Source: Patescibacteria group bacterium (GTDB lineage: Bacteria; Patescibacteriota; Gracilibacteria; UM-FILTER-43-11). Taken from it: a stretch of DNA of 62,212 bases. The first letter of the stretch is position 1, and every line of letters begins with the position of its first letter. Location: positions 1 to 62,212 of the forward strand of contig JAJDCF010000007.1 in assembly GCA_029260955.1 (NCBI GenBank), in the 5' to 3' direction. Position numbers and translations under genes: made by a program. A model generated the notes under the pieces. The model was not told the origin of the DNA and ran no database searches. It was given only the letters and a program-made list of their open reading frames with translations. This document shows, in pieces, positions 1-8,275 of this stretch.

Positions 1-104
1 AAGAACGCCACGGGCAATTAGACACTTAATTCTCGCACACAGGAAACAAAACCAGATTCTTTTTAAGAGCTAGGGCGTAGCCCTAAAAGGAAAACATGTA
101 TTTC

Positions 105-194
105 ATATAACTCGTTTTTATACGAAGTAAGTGCAGTATAACACCAAGATATTGTAGGTTATACGCACTATTTGAGGGTGAAAACGAGTTGAAC
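105..194. repeat. attC-like long imperfect hairpin
   Basis: The outer arms AACTCGTTTT (109-118) and AAAACGAGTT (181-190) are perfectly complementary. The inner arms at 130-142 and 158-169 pair over 12 bp with one extra A (135) bulged out. Two 11-nt unpaired stretches lie between inner and outer stems, and the loop is about 15 nt. The ends read ATATAAC and GTTGAAC; the second fits the integron core consensus GTTRRRY and the first fits RYYYAAC at 6 of 7 positions. Length, nested stems, an extrahelical base and core boxes are the known layout of integron attC sites. It may instead be a different recombinase site or a plain RNA hairpin. Confidence 0.4.
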
Positions 195-200
195 CTGCTT

Positions 201-223
201 TTATGCGAAGTGTTTGCGCATAA
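201..223. other. recombinase core-site-like inverted repeat
   Basis: Perfect 7-bp arms TTATGCG and CGCATAA flank a 9-nt spacer, the geometry of a tyrosine recombinase core site. The surrounding 49 bases (200-248) align without gaps to 118-166 inside the neighbouring hairpin at 29 of 49 positions, sharing TTTAT, CGAAGT and TGTAGGT blocks, so the two look like diverged direct repeats. The recombinase start is 113 bases downstream. The role is inferred from position and symmetry only. Confidence 0.35.
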
Positions 224-335
224 GATGCAGAATTGTGTAGGTAAAGCGAAATAGAATTTGACCCCTTTTCAAAAAGGGTATAGGCTACTCTCCTTCCACA
301 GGCCCAACCGAATATTAGTATTAAATTGAATTATT

Positions 336-1178
336 ATGAAAACGACGGATTTTAAAATGCACATGTATAAACGTGAGCTTAGCTCTGTTAGGCATGTTAT
401 GCAGCTTCGAGGCTACAGCCCGCGCACTTGGCAGGCATATATTCCTTGTTTGTATCAATATTTTGAGGCAGTTCCGGGTTCGGAGCATTCTTTTGATGAA
501 TGCAAATTGAGGAATTACCTTCTTTCTTTGCAGTCTGAGGGGCTAGCGCCTAATAGCTTGAACATGCATCTTGCAGCGATTAAGTTTTATAAAGCATATA
601 TTCTGAAGGACTTTACTAAGTTGAATCTTCAATTTTCCAAGCGACCTCAAAGGCTACCTGTTGTTTTGTCACGTACTGACATTCAAGAGTTACTTGCTGT
701 AACGCATAATCAAAAGCACAATCTGCTGCTCAGCTTGGCCTACGGTGCAGGGCTTAGATTGGGTGAAGTTCGCATGCTTAAACTTAAGAACTTGGATTTT
801 AGAGAAGGCACTATTACTGTAAGGCAGGCGAAGGGGCAGAAGGACCGTATTACGATTATTCCCTCCAAAATTATTGGTGATTTGGGTGTTTTTGTTGAAC
901 GAAAGGAGCCGAATGACTTTGTTTTTGAGAGTGAGCGAGGTGGATCTATGGCTGCCAGAACTTTGCAGAAAATTTTTGAAAACTCAAAACTGAAGGCAGG
1001 TATTATCAAAGATGCCACTTTTCATTCACTCAGGCACAGTTTTGCAACTCATATTTTGGAAGATGGAACTGATATACGCTATGTTCAGGCGCTTTTGGGT
1101 CATTCTAATATTCGGACAACTCAAATCTATACACATGTGATGAATCCGCATTTGAAGCATATAAAAAGTCCGCTTTAA
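336..1178 (+). CDS. tyrosine site-specific recombinase (XerC/D-like integrase)
   Basis: A 280-residue phage-integrase-family recombinase that would cut and rejoin DNA through a 3'-phosphotyrosine intermediate. The N-terminal SAM-like DNA-binding domain covers about residues 10-95. The catalytic domain carries the first Arg in GAGLRLGE, the Lys in the beta-hairpin after AKGQKDR, HSLRHSFA (His, Arg), LLGHSN (His) and the nucleophile Tyr in TQIYTHV. The C-terminus ends in IKSPL, reminiscent of Xer/IntI relatives. It lacks the extra insertion between the Lys and HxxR motifs that marks integron integrases, so it is not a canonical IntI. Upstream DNA (105-223) holds hairpins that could be its sites. 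Its stop overlaps the stop of the convergent phosphofructokinase gene. It could be chromosomal Xer or the integrase of an element that extends left of the window. Confidence 0.9.
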   Translation: MKTTDFKMHMYKRELSSVRHVMQLRGYSPRTWQAYIPCLYQYFEAVPGSEHSFDECKLRNYLLSLQSEGLAPNSLNMHLAAIKFYKAYILKDFTKLNLQFSKRPQRLPVVLSRTDIQELLAVTHNQKHNLLLSLAYGAGLRLGEVRMLKLKNLDFREGTITVRQAKGQKDRITIIPSKIIGDLGVFVERKEPNDFVFESERGGSMAARTLQKIFENSKLKAGIIKDATFHSLRHSFATHILEDGTDIRYVQALLGHSNIRTTQIYTHVMNPHLKHIKSPL

Positions 1179-2401
1179 TCTGAAGCTAGAATCTTCTCAA
1201 GATCATATGTTTCAGGCTTTTCTACAAATTTACTCGCTTTTTCGTAATGCTCGGGTTTTAGGTAGTGCATATTAGAGAAGGCCAATTGGTAATCCTGTGC
1301 ATCCACGTCCACAAGTCTTGTTTTGATTTTCCCTGTTTCAGGATCTGCAATATCATTCAGATATAATGGGGTGAATTCGCCGTTAGCCTTAGCAACTACA
1401 ACGCAGCCTGTATGACCTTCATCAAATAGCTTTTTAACACCCATACCCAGCATGGTGCAGTAATTCATATCAAAGGCGGTAGGTGCGCAGGATCTTATTT
1501 CATAGCCAAGTTCGACAGGACGGCTCTTTACGGATAGCCCGATTTTTTTCAATTCTTTTTGCAGTAACATGTTGAAAATATGAGCTTTGGATACAGTCCC
1601 CAATTCCGGATGTCCATGTTCATCAAATGACAGATCGATTCCACAGTTCATGATTTCTGACTCATCCATAAAGTGGAATACACCTTCGCTTATAATAATT
1701 GCGCCGTGATGTACGTCGATTGTTTTTCGTATCAGGATTGATGAAATCATCATGTCTACGATTTTGCAGAAGGTGATTTTTTTACCTTTGAACATTTCCG
1801 GAATGATCACCAGTGGGTAATGGCAGGCTGTTCCGATGCCAAAAGCCAGGTGGCCAGCTTCTCTACCCATGACTGAAACTACGAACCAGTTTCCGCTGCT
1901 TCTGGCGTCTTCGTAAACCGTTTGGGCTATTCTAGTTCCTTCATTTTTTGCTGTTTGAAAACCAAAGGTAGGAAGTCTGTCTGGTAGGGGTAAGTCGTTA
2001 TCAATTGTTTTTGGAACGTGAATATTTTTGATATCTACCTTCTGTTCATTCAAATACTTGGTGATTCGATTTGCTGTAGCAGCCGTATCGTCGCCACCTA
2101 TTGTTACCAGTAATTTAACGTTGTTTTTTGTGAAAAAGGTTGTGTTGAATTCAGAATCTTTTGGCTTGTAGCGGCTCATTCTAAGTACACTTCCTCCACG
2201 ATTATAAATGTAGTCAGCATACTTAAAATCAAATTCGATGAACTCGGGATTATCGGTAAAGATCGTTTTGGTTCCTTCGTTAAACCCAATAACACGCCAA
2301 CCTTCTTTTAAGAAAGATTTTGCAATTGAACTGATCACTGAATTAATACCAGGCGCAGGTCCTCCACTACATAAGATTGCGACTGTTTTTTGTTCGGCCA
2401 T
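1175..2401 (-). CDS. 6-phosphofructokinase, probably pyrophosphate-dependent
   Basis: A 408-residue group II-type phosphofructokinase phosphorylating fructose 6-phosphate to fructose 1,6-bisphosphate. The nucleotide/phosphate loop CSGGPAPGIN is at about residue 11. GGDDT (102-106) and PKTIDNDL (130-137) are the decisive motifs: Asp after GGD and Lys in PKTIDND are the residues known to distinguish PPi-dependent enzymes from ATP enzymes, which have GGDGS and PGTIDND. MGREAG (178-183) binds the sugar phosphate. It is the last gene of a leftward run lemA, aldolase, gap, pfk, only 2 nt after gap. PPi use would make this step reversible and save ATP, which fits a minimal fermentative cell. The motif reading is direct; substrate preference is inferred. 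Confidence 0.93.
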   Translation of the reverse strand: MAEQKTVAILCSGGPAPGINSVISSIAKSFLKEGWRVIGFNEGTKTIFTDNPEFIEFDFKYADYIYNRGGSVLRMSRYKPKDSEFNTTFFTKNNVKLLVTIGGDDTAATANRITKYLNEQKVDIKNIHVPKTIDNDLPLPDRLPTFGFQTAKNEGTRIAQTVYEDARSSGNWFVVSVMGREAGHLAFGIGTACHYPLVIIPEMFKGKKITFCKIVDMMISSILIRKTIDVHHGAIIISEGVFHFMDESEIMNCGIDLSFDEHGHPELGTVSKAHIFNMLLQKELKKIGLSVKSRPVELGYEIRSCAPTAFDMNYCTMLGMGVKKLFDEGHTGCVVVAKANGEFTPLYLNDIADPETGKIKTRLVDVDAQDYQLAFSNMHYLKPEHYEKASKFVEKPETYDLEKILASD

Positions 2402-2403
2402 AG

Positions 2404-3408
2404 CTATTTAGTGTTATAAAATAGTTCCATCATATCAACCAATCGGTTGGCATAACCCCACTCGTTATCATACCAGACGACGAGCTTGAGGTAATTACCA
2501 TCCGTTACCTGAGTAAGCTCCGTATCGACAATACCGGAGTGTGGGTTGGTTTTATAGTCGATTGAAACAAGTGGCTCATCACTGTAATCGATGATCGATT
2601 CGAAGCGAGGATCGCGTGCAATTTTGCGGAAGAATTCATTGATCTCGTCTTCACTGGTTCCTTTTTCCAGATGGCAAACAATGTCACAAACCGAACTGGT
2701 GGCAATCGGTACTCTGTAGGCCATGCCGTCTAGCTTTCCTTCCAGTTCCGGAATGATTTTGGCAGTGGCTTTTACAGCACCGGTGGTTGTTGGAATAACT
2801 GATTGCACGGCACTTCGTGATCTTCGTAGGTCGCGTCCTGAATTATCTAGTAAGTTCTGAGAATGCGTGAAGGAATGAATGGAAGAAACAGAGGCATTTT
2901 TTACGCCCCAGTTCTCGTGAAGCAGTTTAATGATAGGGGCGATACAGTTAGTCGTGCAGCTGGCGTTTGAAATCACTTTGTATTCCGGCTTCAGGTCCTT
3001 CTCGTTCACACCGATCACAAAGGTGGGTGTGTTGTCCTTCATGGGTGCGGAGACGAGGACTTTTTCTACTCCTCCCAAATGTCTGGCGGCAACCTCATAG
3101 GTTTTGGCTTTGCCGGTGCATTCGAGCACCATATTAACTTCTTTTTCCTTCCAGGGGATATCACCTGCGTCTTTTATGGCAAAGGATCTTACTTCTTTAC
3201 CGTCAATAATTAGATTCTTATCGTCGTGGCTGATTTCATTTGGCATTTTGCCGTGCAGAGAATCGTACTGCAAAAGATGTGCACGCATTTTATTGTTTTC
3301 ACTGCGTGCATTGATCGCTACAACCTCAATCCCGTTCTTCCTCTGCAGAAGAATACGGTGGACAATACGTCCGATGCGGCCATAGCCATTCAGACCAACT
3401 TTAATCAT
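2404..3408 (-). CDS. glyceraldehyde-3-phosphate dehydrogenase
   Basis: A 334-residue GAPDH oxidising glyceraldehyde 3-phosphate to 1,3-bisphosphoglycerate. It starts with the Rossmann motif GLNGYGRIGR, has the catalytic Cys151 in SNASCTTNC and ends with the conserved WYDNEWGYANR block; length is normal. After the second beta strand the sequence is AINARSE, where NAD-specific enzymes have IND. Loss of that Asp, with an Arg next to it, is seen in NADP-preferring forms such as Bacillus GapB, so cofactor use may be NADP or dual. It sits between aldolase and phosphofructokinase in one leftward glycolytic cluster. The start is the ATG giving the Rossmann fold two residues in. Confidence 0.95.
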   Translation of the reverse strand: MIKVGLNGYGRIGRIVHRILLQRKNGIEVVAINARSENNKMRAHLLQYDSLHGKMPNEISHDDKNLIIDGKEVRSFAIKDAGDIPWKEKEVNMVLECTGKAKTYEVAARHLGGVEKVLVSAPMKDNTPTFVIGVNEKDLKPEYKVISNASCTTNCIAPIIKLLHENWGVKNASVSSIHSFTHSQNLLDNSGRDLRRSRSAVQSVIPTTTGAVKATAKIIPELEGKLDGMAYRVPIATSSVCDIVCHLEKGTSEDEINEFFRKIARDPRFESIIDYSDEPLVSIDYKTNPHSGIVDTELTQVTDGNYLKLVVWYDNEWGYANRLVDMMELFYNTK

Positions 3409-3444
3409 AATAATGGAGGGTTAGATGATTAAGTGATTAGATTA

Positions 3445-4455
3445 TTATTCCATGTCAGTTGAGTATTTTCCGAGTGCTGCCAGGCCGTTAAACTTTCCTC
3501 TTTTGGCCAGGGCTGCTTGAGCCTCTTTCACATTCTCCTGGTTATCACTCCAGATTTTTAGGGCAGGCCGTTGAATGCTTCGTCCGTAAGAAAAACTTAG
3601 GGCCCATGGGAATCCGCCAATCTGATTCATGCGGTTTAGTCTTTCAGTTGCCTCAACATCCCCTTGCCCCCCAGAAAGGAAGACAATACCACCAATATTA
3701 TCCGGCACGCCTTCTTTTAGCCCTTCAATCGTTTTATTAGCAATTGTATCTAGGTCTGCTTGCTGTGGGCAGGCTTTACCAGGAAGAATCATACTGGTTT
3801 TTAGAATAGTTCCTTCTGGCGCAACACCTTGCTGCGCAAGTTGGGCAAATAGCATTTTCCAAGTTTTTACACTCACTTCGTAACATATTTCCATAGTGTG
3901 ATCCCCTTCCAAGATAATTTCCGGTTCTACCATAGGAACAATTCCAGCCTCTTGGCACAAGGCTGCATAACGAGCCAGGCCGTGCGCATTACCCATAATG
4001 CATGCATCAGTAGGCATGTTGTCTCCGATGGTAATAACAGCACGCCATTTGGCGAACTTGGCACCGAGCTCTTTGTATTCGGCTAGTCTTTCGCGTAGTC
4101 CTGTCAGTCCCTCTGTAACTTTTTCGCCAGCATGCAAGGCAAGGTCTTTAGCTCCCATATCCACTTTGATTCCAGGAAGCATTCCCCTCTTTGCGAGTTC
4201 TGCCGGGAAGGCTGTTCCGTCATCTGTCTTTTGGCGAAGTGTTTCATCAAAAAGAATCAATCCACTAACACCTTCATTTAGGCCGTCAGCGGTGATGAGT
4301 AGTTGGCGATAGGTTCGTCGACTTTCCTCATTACATTCAACGCCAAGAGCATCAAAACGCTTTTTACAGGTACCGTGGCTTTCATCAATGGCCAAAATTC
4401 CTTTTCCAGGAGCGACCATGGCTTTAGCAGTTTCGGTTAAGGCAGCAATATCCAT
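3445..4455 (-). CDS. fructose-bisphosphate aldolase, class I
   Basis: A 336-residue Schiff-base aldolase cleaving fructose 1,6-bisphosphate to the two triose phosphates. It resembles the animal/plant class I family: GKGILAIDES near residue 18, KFAKWRAV at about 133-140, VEPEI with the catalytic Glu near 178, Schiff-base Lys219 in ILKTSM, and the phosphate-binding SYGRSIQ toward the end. No metal ligands of the class II type are seen. It lies 32 nt downstream of lemA and 36 nt upstream of gap, so aldolase, gap and phosphofructokinase are probably co-transcribed. In many bacteria this family is less common than class II, but its presence here is clear. Confidence 0.95.
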   Translation of the reverse strand: MDIAALTETAKAMVAPGKGILAIDESHGTCKKRFDALGVECNEESRRTYRQLLITADGLNEGVSGLILFDETLRQKTDDGTAFPAELAKRGMLPGIKVDMGAKDLALHAGEKVTEGLTGLRERLAEYKELGAKFAKWRAVITIGDNMPTDACIMGNAHGLARYAALCQEAGIVPMVEPEIILEGDHTMEICYEVSVKTWKMLFAQLAQQGVAPEGTILKTSMILPGKACPQQADLDTIANKTIEGLKEGVPDNIGGIVFLSGGQGDVEATERLNRMNQIGGFPWALSFSYGRSIQRPALKIWSDNQENVKEAQAALAKRGKFNGLAALGKYSTDME

Positions 4456-4487
4456 ATTTAAGAAAAATTAGATTTATTATTGATTAA

Positions 4488-5648
4488 CTAAGCAGGAGTT
4501 TCATCATCTTTCTTTTCTGCGTCAGTCTCACCTTCTGTTGCTTCGCCCGATTCGCTTGATTCACCTTGGGGTTTATCTTCACCCTCAGCTGGTGCTTCCG
4601 GTGCTGGTTCTGCTGGAGCCTCAGCAACAGGTTCTGCTGGAGCCTCAGGAGCAGCTTCCTCCTTTGTTTCCTCCGCTGATGTTTCAGGTGCAGCTTCTTC
4701 AACTGGCGCTTCTGGTGTTGATTCAGCAGGAGTCTCTGCAGGAGCTGTTTCTTCAGTTGCTGGAGTTTCAGGAGTTTCTTCTGCGGGTGCCTCAGCAGGT
4801 GCTTCTGGCTCTGCAGGAGTTTCAGGAGCGGGCTCTTCGGCAGGAGTTTCAGCTGGAGCTTCCTCAGTCTTCTCAGGCATTGGGCAAGCGTGACCTTCGG
4901 CCATTTCACCACCACACTTAGGGCATTTAGCAGGTTCAGCAGGAGCTTCGGGCTCTGCTGGTGTCTCTGGAGCAGCTTCTTCTTTTGGTTCTTCCGCAGG
5001 AGCCTCTGCCTCAGCAGGAGCTTCAGGAGTAGCTTCAGGAGTAGCTTCTTCAGCTGCTGGTTCTGCTGGAGCATCTTCCGTTTTCTCAGTTTTATCAAAA
5101 GAAACTTCAACATTTTCTCTCTGCTCTTCATCCTCTACTTCAAAGAATTCTTTATCTTCGAACTTGAACATCTTGGCTACTATGCTGTTAGGGAATTGCT
5201 GTAATTTTGTGTTGAAATCTCGAACAGTACTGTTGTAGAAACGTCGAGCTGCTTGGATTTTATCTTCTGTATCAACCAATTCGTTCTGAAGCTGCATGAA
5301 GTTTTCATTGGCCTTCAAGTCAGGATAATTTTCAGCGACTGCAAACAAAGATTTCAAAGCACCGCTCAACATGTTTTCGGCTTGTGCCTGCTCTTTCATG
5401 TTGCCGGCATTGATGGCCATGTTTCTCGCTTCAGTGACCTTGGTAAATACACCTTCTTCGTGAGTTGCATAACCTTTTACGGTTTCAACCAAGTTGGGAA
5501 TCAAGTTGTAACGCCTTTTTAATTGTACGTCGATATCGGACCAGGCTTCGTCTGCCTGATTTCGCATTTTGATCATCTTGTTATATAGGACTATAACGAA
5601 GGCAATAACCGCGACAACTAAGAAAGCAATAAGCATTAATGGAGACAT
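4488..5648 (-). CDS. LemA family protein with long Pro/Ala/Glu tail and zinc-ribbon-like motif
   Basis: A 386-residue protein. Residues 1-190 are a normal LemA: one N-terminal membrane segment (about 5-22), then RRYNLIPNLVETVKGYATHE and AARRFYNSTVRDFN, a helical bundle lying outside or under the membrane depending on orientation. Residues about 195-386 are an added low-complexity acidic tail of PAE/APEAP repeats, interrupted near residue 240 by two CxxC/CxxxC-like pairs (CPKCGG and HACP) that could bind zinc. LemA's molecular function is not firmly known. It is first in the run ahead of the aldolase gene. The tail resembles wall-spanning or adhesive spacers, so the C-terminus may reach through the wall; this is inference. 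Confidence 0.88.
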   Translation of the reverse strand: MSPLMLIAFLVVAVIAFVIVLYNKMIKMRNQADEAWSDIDVQLKRRYNLIPNLVETVKGYATHEEGVFTKVTEARNMAINAGNMKEQAQAENMLSGALKSLFAVAENYPDLKANENFMQLQNELVDTEDKIQAARRFYNSTVRDFNTKLQQFPNSIVAKMFKFEDKEFFEVEDEEQRENVEVSFDKTEKTEDAPAEPAAEEATPEATPEAPAEAEAPAEEPKEEAAPETPAEPEAPAEPAKCPKCGGEMAEGHACPMPEKTEEAPAETPAEEPAPETPAEPEAPAEAPAEETPETPATEETAPAETPAESTPEAPVEEAAPETSAEETKEEAAPEAPAEPVAEAPAEPAPEAPAEGEDKPQGESSESGEATEGETDAEKKDDETPA

Positions 5649-5685
5649 GGGATTTATTTTAGAAAATAGTTGACTTCAATTTACC

Positions 5686-5704
5686 AAAAAAACCCCTAAC
5701 GGGG
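5686..5704 (-). terminator. rho-independent terminator (leftward)
   Basis: Read on the minus strand: CCCC, loop GTTA, GGGG, then seven T. It lies between the end of the leftward unknown gene (5728) and the start of lemA (5648), so it separates the epimerase unit from the lemA-glycolysis unit. Confidence 0.75.
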
Positions 5705-5727
5705 AAGTCGATGAAGGAGGAGGGGGT

Positions 5728-6234
5728 TCAGTTGTCCATTGTTATCCTTCTATATCCTTGCTTTCTATGTGCTTGCTCTGTCTTTATTGAGATATTTGGT
5801 TCATCAGGTTTATCCGCTTCAAATTCAATATTAGACTGTTTGGCAATTTTTTTGCAGTTACGATAAACAGCACTTAGTAATTCTCTGAGTTTTTCAATTA
5901 GATCTTCTTCTGTGGAAACATCCAGCTCTCGTGTTAGCTCTGAAGTATTTAGGAGCGCCCTGATTTCTATGGGTTCAAGAATGTCTTCATCTACGCCGAA
6001 TGTTGACCCATTTCTCCTTTGGCTATTGCTTCTTATTCTGCCCCTTGATAAGCAAAATACGCTTAGAACTGCTCCCCGTTGTCTTCGGTATAGTCGCATT
6101 AAGCTTTTGGCTTGCTCTTTTTTCACTGTCTCAGGTGATTCACCAAATCCCTCACATATTCTTCCAGTACTACTTATGACTCTTTTGCCTGCTTCAATCG
6201 ATGATTTGAATGGTCTTTTTGGCTTTGGAGGCAT
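5728..6234 (-). CDS. hypothetical protein, 168 aa
   Basis: No family recognised. The protein is basic at the N-terminus, has an Arg-rich middle segment (residues about 48-75, with RRQRG and RGRIRSNSQRRN) and a predicted acidic helical C-terminal half with a long helix (about 108-135). There is no signal peptide or membrane segment. Its ATG follows the stop of the epimerase gene directly (TAA then ATG), so it is very likely translationally coupled to it, and a terminator follows. The Arg-rich stretch suggests nucleic acid binding, but this is only a composition argument. Confidence 0.6.
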   Translation of the reverse strand: MPPKPKRPFKSSIEAGKRVISSTGRICEGFGESPETVKKEQAKSLMRLYRRQRGAVLSVFCLSRGRIRSNSQRRNGSTFGVDEDILEPIEIRALLNTSELTRELDVSTEEDLIEKLRELLSAVYRNCKKIAKQSNIEFEADKPDEPNISIKTEQAHRKQGYRRITMDN

Positions 6235-7197
6235 TTATCGAAGATTATCTGAACTGGTCTGGCGAATGCGGTCCAGTCGAATGTTCTCGACTTGCTCTTT
6301 GATGCCATCCTCAAGTTTTACGGTGGGCTCGTAGCCGAGAACTTCTTGGATTTTGCTGATGTCGGCGTTTTGACCCCGGACGTAGCCTTCTTTTACAGGA
6401 TTCTCGATGTATTTTGCTTTTATACCGTTGTTGAAGGCTTTTTCCAAGGCTTCAATGATCTCATTCAGCGAAGTGCCACGACCGGTACCTATGTTAAAGA
6501 CATCAGCGCCAAGTTTCTTATCTGTTTCAATTGCAAGCGTAAGCCCTTGAACCACATCTCTCACATTTGTGAAGTCACGAGTTTGACTGCCGTCACCGTA
6601 AATAACTGGTGCCAGGCCGCGGGCCATGTCCCAGCAGAACTGCGAAACCAAGTTGGCAAACTGGCCTTTAGCTTCTTCGTTGGGTCCGTAAACACTCATA
6701 AACCTAAAGCCGATAATGTCCATATCTGGATTTACCTTGTTGTAACAGGCAGAGCTGTACTCATACATCCTTTTGGTCACAGCGTAGTGATTGATGGGGG
6801 TTACTTCCTGAGTTTCGACCAGTGGCAATGGGTTGTTGCCGTAAAGCGATGAGGTTGAAGCGTAGACGACCTTCTTCACGCCATTTTTGGATGCCCATTC
6901 AAGTACGGTTATAAAGGATTCGATGGAATTCATGTAGCCTTTAATCAGCCCGTCCCCCATAAACATTGGTGCGCTGGAAGTTCCCGCCAGGTGAACTACA
7001 TAGTCTACAGGTCCGACCTTATCCAGGTCTTCCATTTTGCAGGCATCACCTTTTATGAATTTGATGTCAGGATCCAGATTCTTTTCATCTCCCAAGAACA
7101 GATTATCGAGAGCAGTGACCTCATATTTATCTTTGTTGATGTTGCAGAAGTTGGAGCCAATAAAGCCTGCGCCACCAGTAATTAGGACTTTTTTCAT
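6235..7197 (-). CDS. NAD-dependent epimerase/dehydratase (extended SDR, sugar nucleotide)
   Basis: A 320-residue extended short-chain dehydrogenase. The Rossmann motif GGAGFIGS is at residues 8-15, an acidic residue closes strand 2 (ALDN), the catalytic Ser/Thr region is STSSLYG, and the active-site pair is YAVTK (Tyr and Lys three apart). The RFMSVYGP and YGDGSQTRDFTNVRDV blocks are typical of UDP-sugar 4-epimerases and dTDP-sugar dehydratases. It probably makes an activated sugar for surface glycans or glycoproteins. It is followed without a gap by the 168-residue gene. The exact substrate cannot be told from sequence alone. Confidence 0.9.
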   Translation of the reverse strand: MKKVLITGGAGFIGSNFCNINKDKYEVTALDNLFLGDEKNLDPDIKFIKGDACKMEDLDKVGPVDYVVHLAGTSSAPMFMGDGLIKGYMNSIESFITVLEWASKNGVKKVVYASTSSLYGNNPLPLVETQEVTPINHYAVTKRMYEYSSACYNKVNPDMDIIGFRFMSVYGPNEEAKGQFANLVSQFCWDMARGLAPVIYGDGSQTRDFTNVRDVVQGLTLAIETDKKLGADVFNIGTGRGTSLNEIIEALEKAFNNGIKAKYIENPVKEGYVRGQNADISKIQEVLGYEPTVKLEDGIKEQVENIRLDRIRQTSSDNLR

Positions 7198-7216
7198 TTG
7201 TTTAAAGCTTAGAGCG

Positions 7217-7245
7217 TTGCTATTTTACCTCAGTTCTTGTTAAAT
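7217..7245 (+). promoter_or_regulatory. sigma70-type promoter of ftsQ unit
   Basis: TTGCTA (7217-7222), 17-nt spacer, TTAAAT (7240-7245). The expected start is near 7252, only about 4 nt before the ATG at 7256, so the mRNA would be almost leaderless. The same -35 hexamer TTGCTA is used by the ncRNA promoter at 60208. Confidence 0.6.
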
Positions 7246-7255
7246 TGGTACCACC

Positions 7256-8263
7256 ATGGTATTTAGAAAAAAAAGACCAAAACGGCTATACTATCCTACC
7301 AAATCTAGTTGGCACAGAAAGTCCCGCAAGCGGCCTAAAGTCAGGTCATCTCGTAAGATTTTTTCACATAGTATTCGAACTAACTTCACACGTGTATTAA
7401 AGGACTTCCTTCTTTATGTGATCATTGGAGTTGTATTTTTGGGCTTACTTACCTTCCTTATATTTTCGAGTCGTTTTGCCATCAATAAAATTGAAATTGC
7501 CAGAGACAACCTGCACATCGACAGTTCAGCTGTGACAAATTTGTTGGCCAATTATAGAGGTAAAAGTATTTTCACTTTTTCTAAGAGTAAGGCTCAAAGC
7601 TTGATTCAAAAGACCTATCCTGAGTTTGCTCGCGTTGATGTGAGAAAACTGCTTCCGAATACCATCAAAGTCGAACTGGAAACACACGAGATTGTGGCTA
7701 ATATAAAGGCTTACTATGTTTTGCCACAGGTTGAGACTGTTCTGTCTGATATAGATGAGGATGCACTCGAAATTACAGAGGCACTCAAAACAGCTTTTGA
7801 TTTAGAGGTTGGAACGGAGACGGAAGATAAGGAAAAACTTACACCTATCGAGCAAAAGGCTCTTCTAAATAGAATCGGTCAGGCCATTTTTGATCAGGAG
7901 GAGGACCTGCAGCTTATGACCATCAACATCGATGGCCTTTCACAGCCAATTGAGGATCGTGAAATCGTTATTCCAGAGGCTTCAATGGATTATATTGTGA
8001 ACTCTATCAAGTATTTCACTAATCTTATGCAAACAGAAATAACTTCTGTACGCTTTTTGCCAATTGCCAGAGAAGTTCATTTGCAAACTGAGGGTAATTT
8101 GACCCTTTGGATTGGCACCGAAAGGAGTTACAAAGAGCAGATAGATAAGTTACACACCATTTATAAGATTGCCGAACTTGACCAGGAAGATCTTGCTTAT
8201 ATTGACCTTCGCATAGGAGAGAAGCTAATATATTGCCCACGTGCATCAAGCTGCGCTCGCTGA
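7256..8263 (+). CDS. cell division protein FtsQ/DivIB-like (POTRA domain)
   Basis: A 335-residue bitopic membrane protein: a very basic cytoplasmic head (residues 1-50, many Lys/Arg), one membrane helix (about 51-71), then an extracytoplasmic POTRA-like domain (about 75-145, starting FAINKIEIARDN and containing VDVRKLLPNTIKVELETHE), followed by a FtsQ-type beta domain ending IDLRIGEKLIYC. In the family it joins the FtsB/FtsL complex at the septum and signals to septal wall synthesis. An acidic insertion lies around residues 165-205. It is followed 12 nt later by a carboxypeptidase gene. Low primary conservation is usual for FtsQ, so the call rests on architecture. Confidence 0.8.
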   Translation: MVFRKKRPKRLYYPTKSSWHRKSRKRPKVRSSRKIFSHSIRTNFTRVLKDFLLYVIIGVVFLGLLTFLIFSSRFAINKIEIARDNLHIDSSAVTNLLANYRGKSIFTFSKSKAQSLIQKTYPEFARVDVRKLLPNTIKVELETHEIVANIKAYYVLPQVETVLSDIDEDALEITEALKTAFDLEVGTETEDKEKLTPIEQKALLNRIGQAIFDQEEDLQLMTINIDGLSQPIEDREIVIPEASMDYIVNSIKYFTNLMQTEITSVRFLPIAREVHLQTEGNLTLWIGTERSYKEQIDKLHTIYKIAELDQEDLAYIDLRIGEKLIYCPRASSCAR

Positions 8264-8275
8264 AACCTTTAAAAA

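Noticed and set aside
118..142. loxP site
   Set aside because: TATACGAAGT matches a lox arm only in part; the partner arm and 8-bp spacer do not fit, and the recombinase is not Cre-like.
3629..4312. Several long plus-strand frames opposite the aldolase gene, and similar frames opposite lemA, gap and the giant gene
   Set aside because: They mirror strongly coding minus-strand genes with known motifs, have no family features, and arise from codon bias of the opposite strand.
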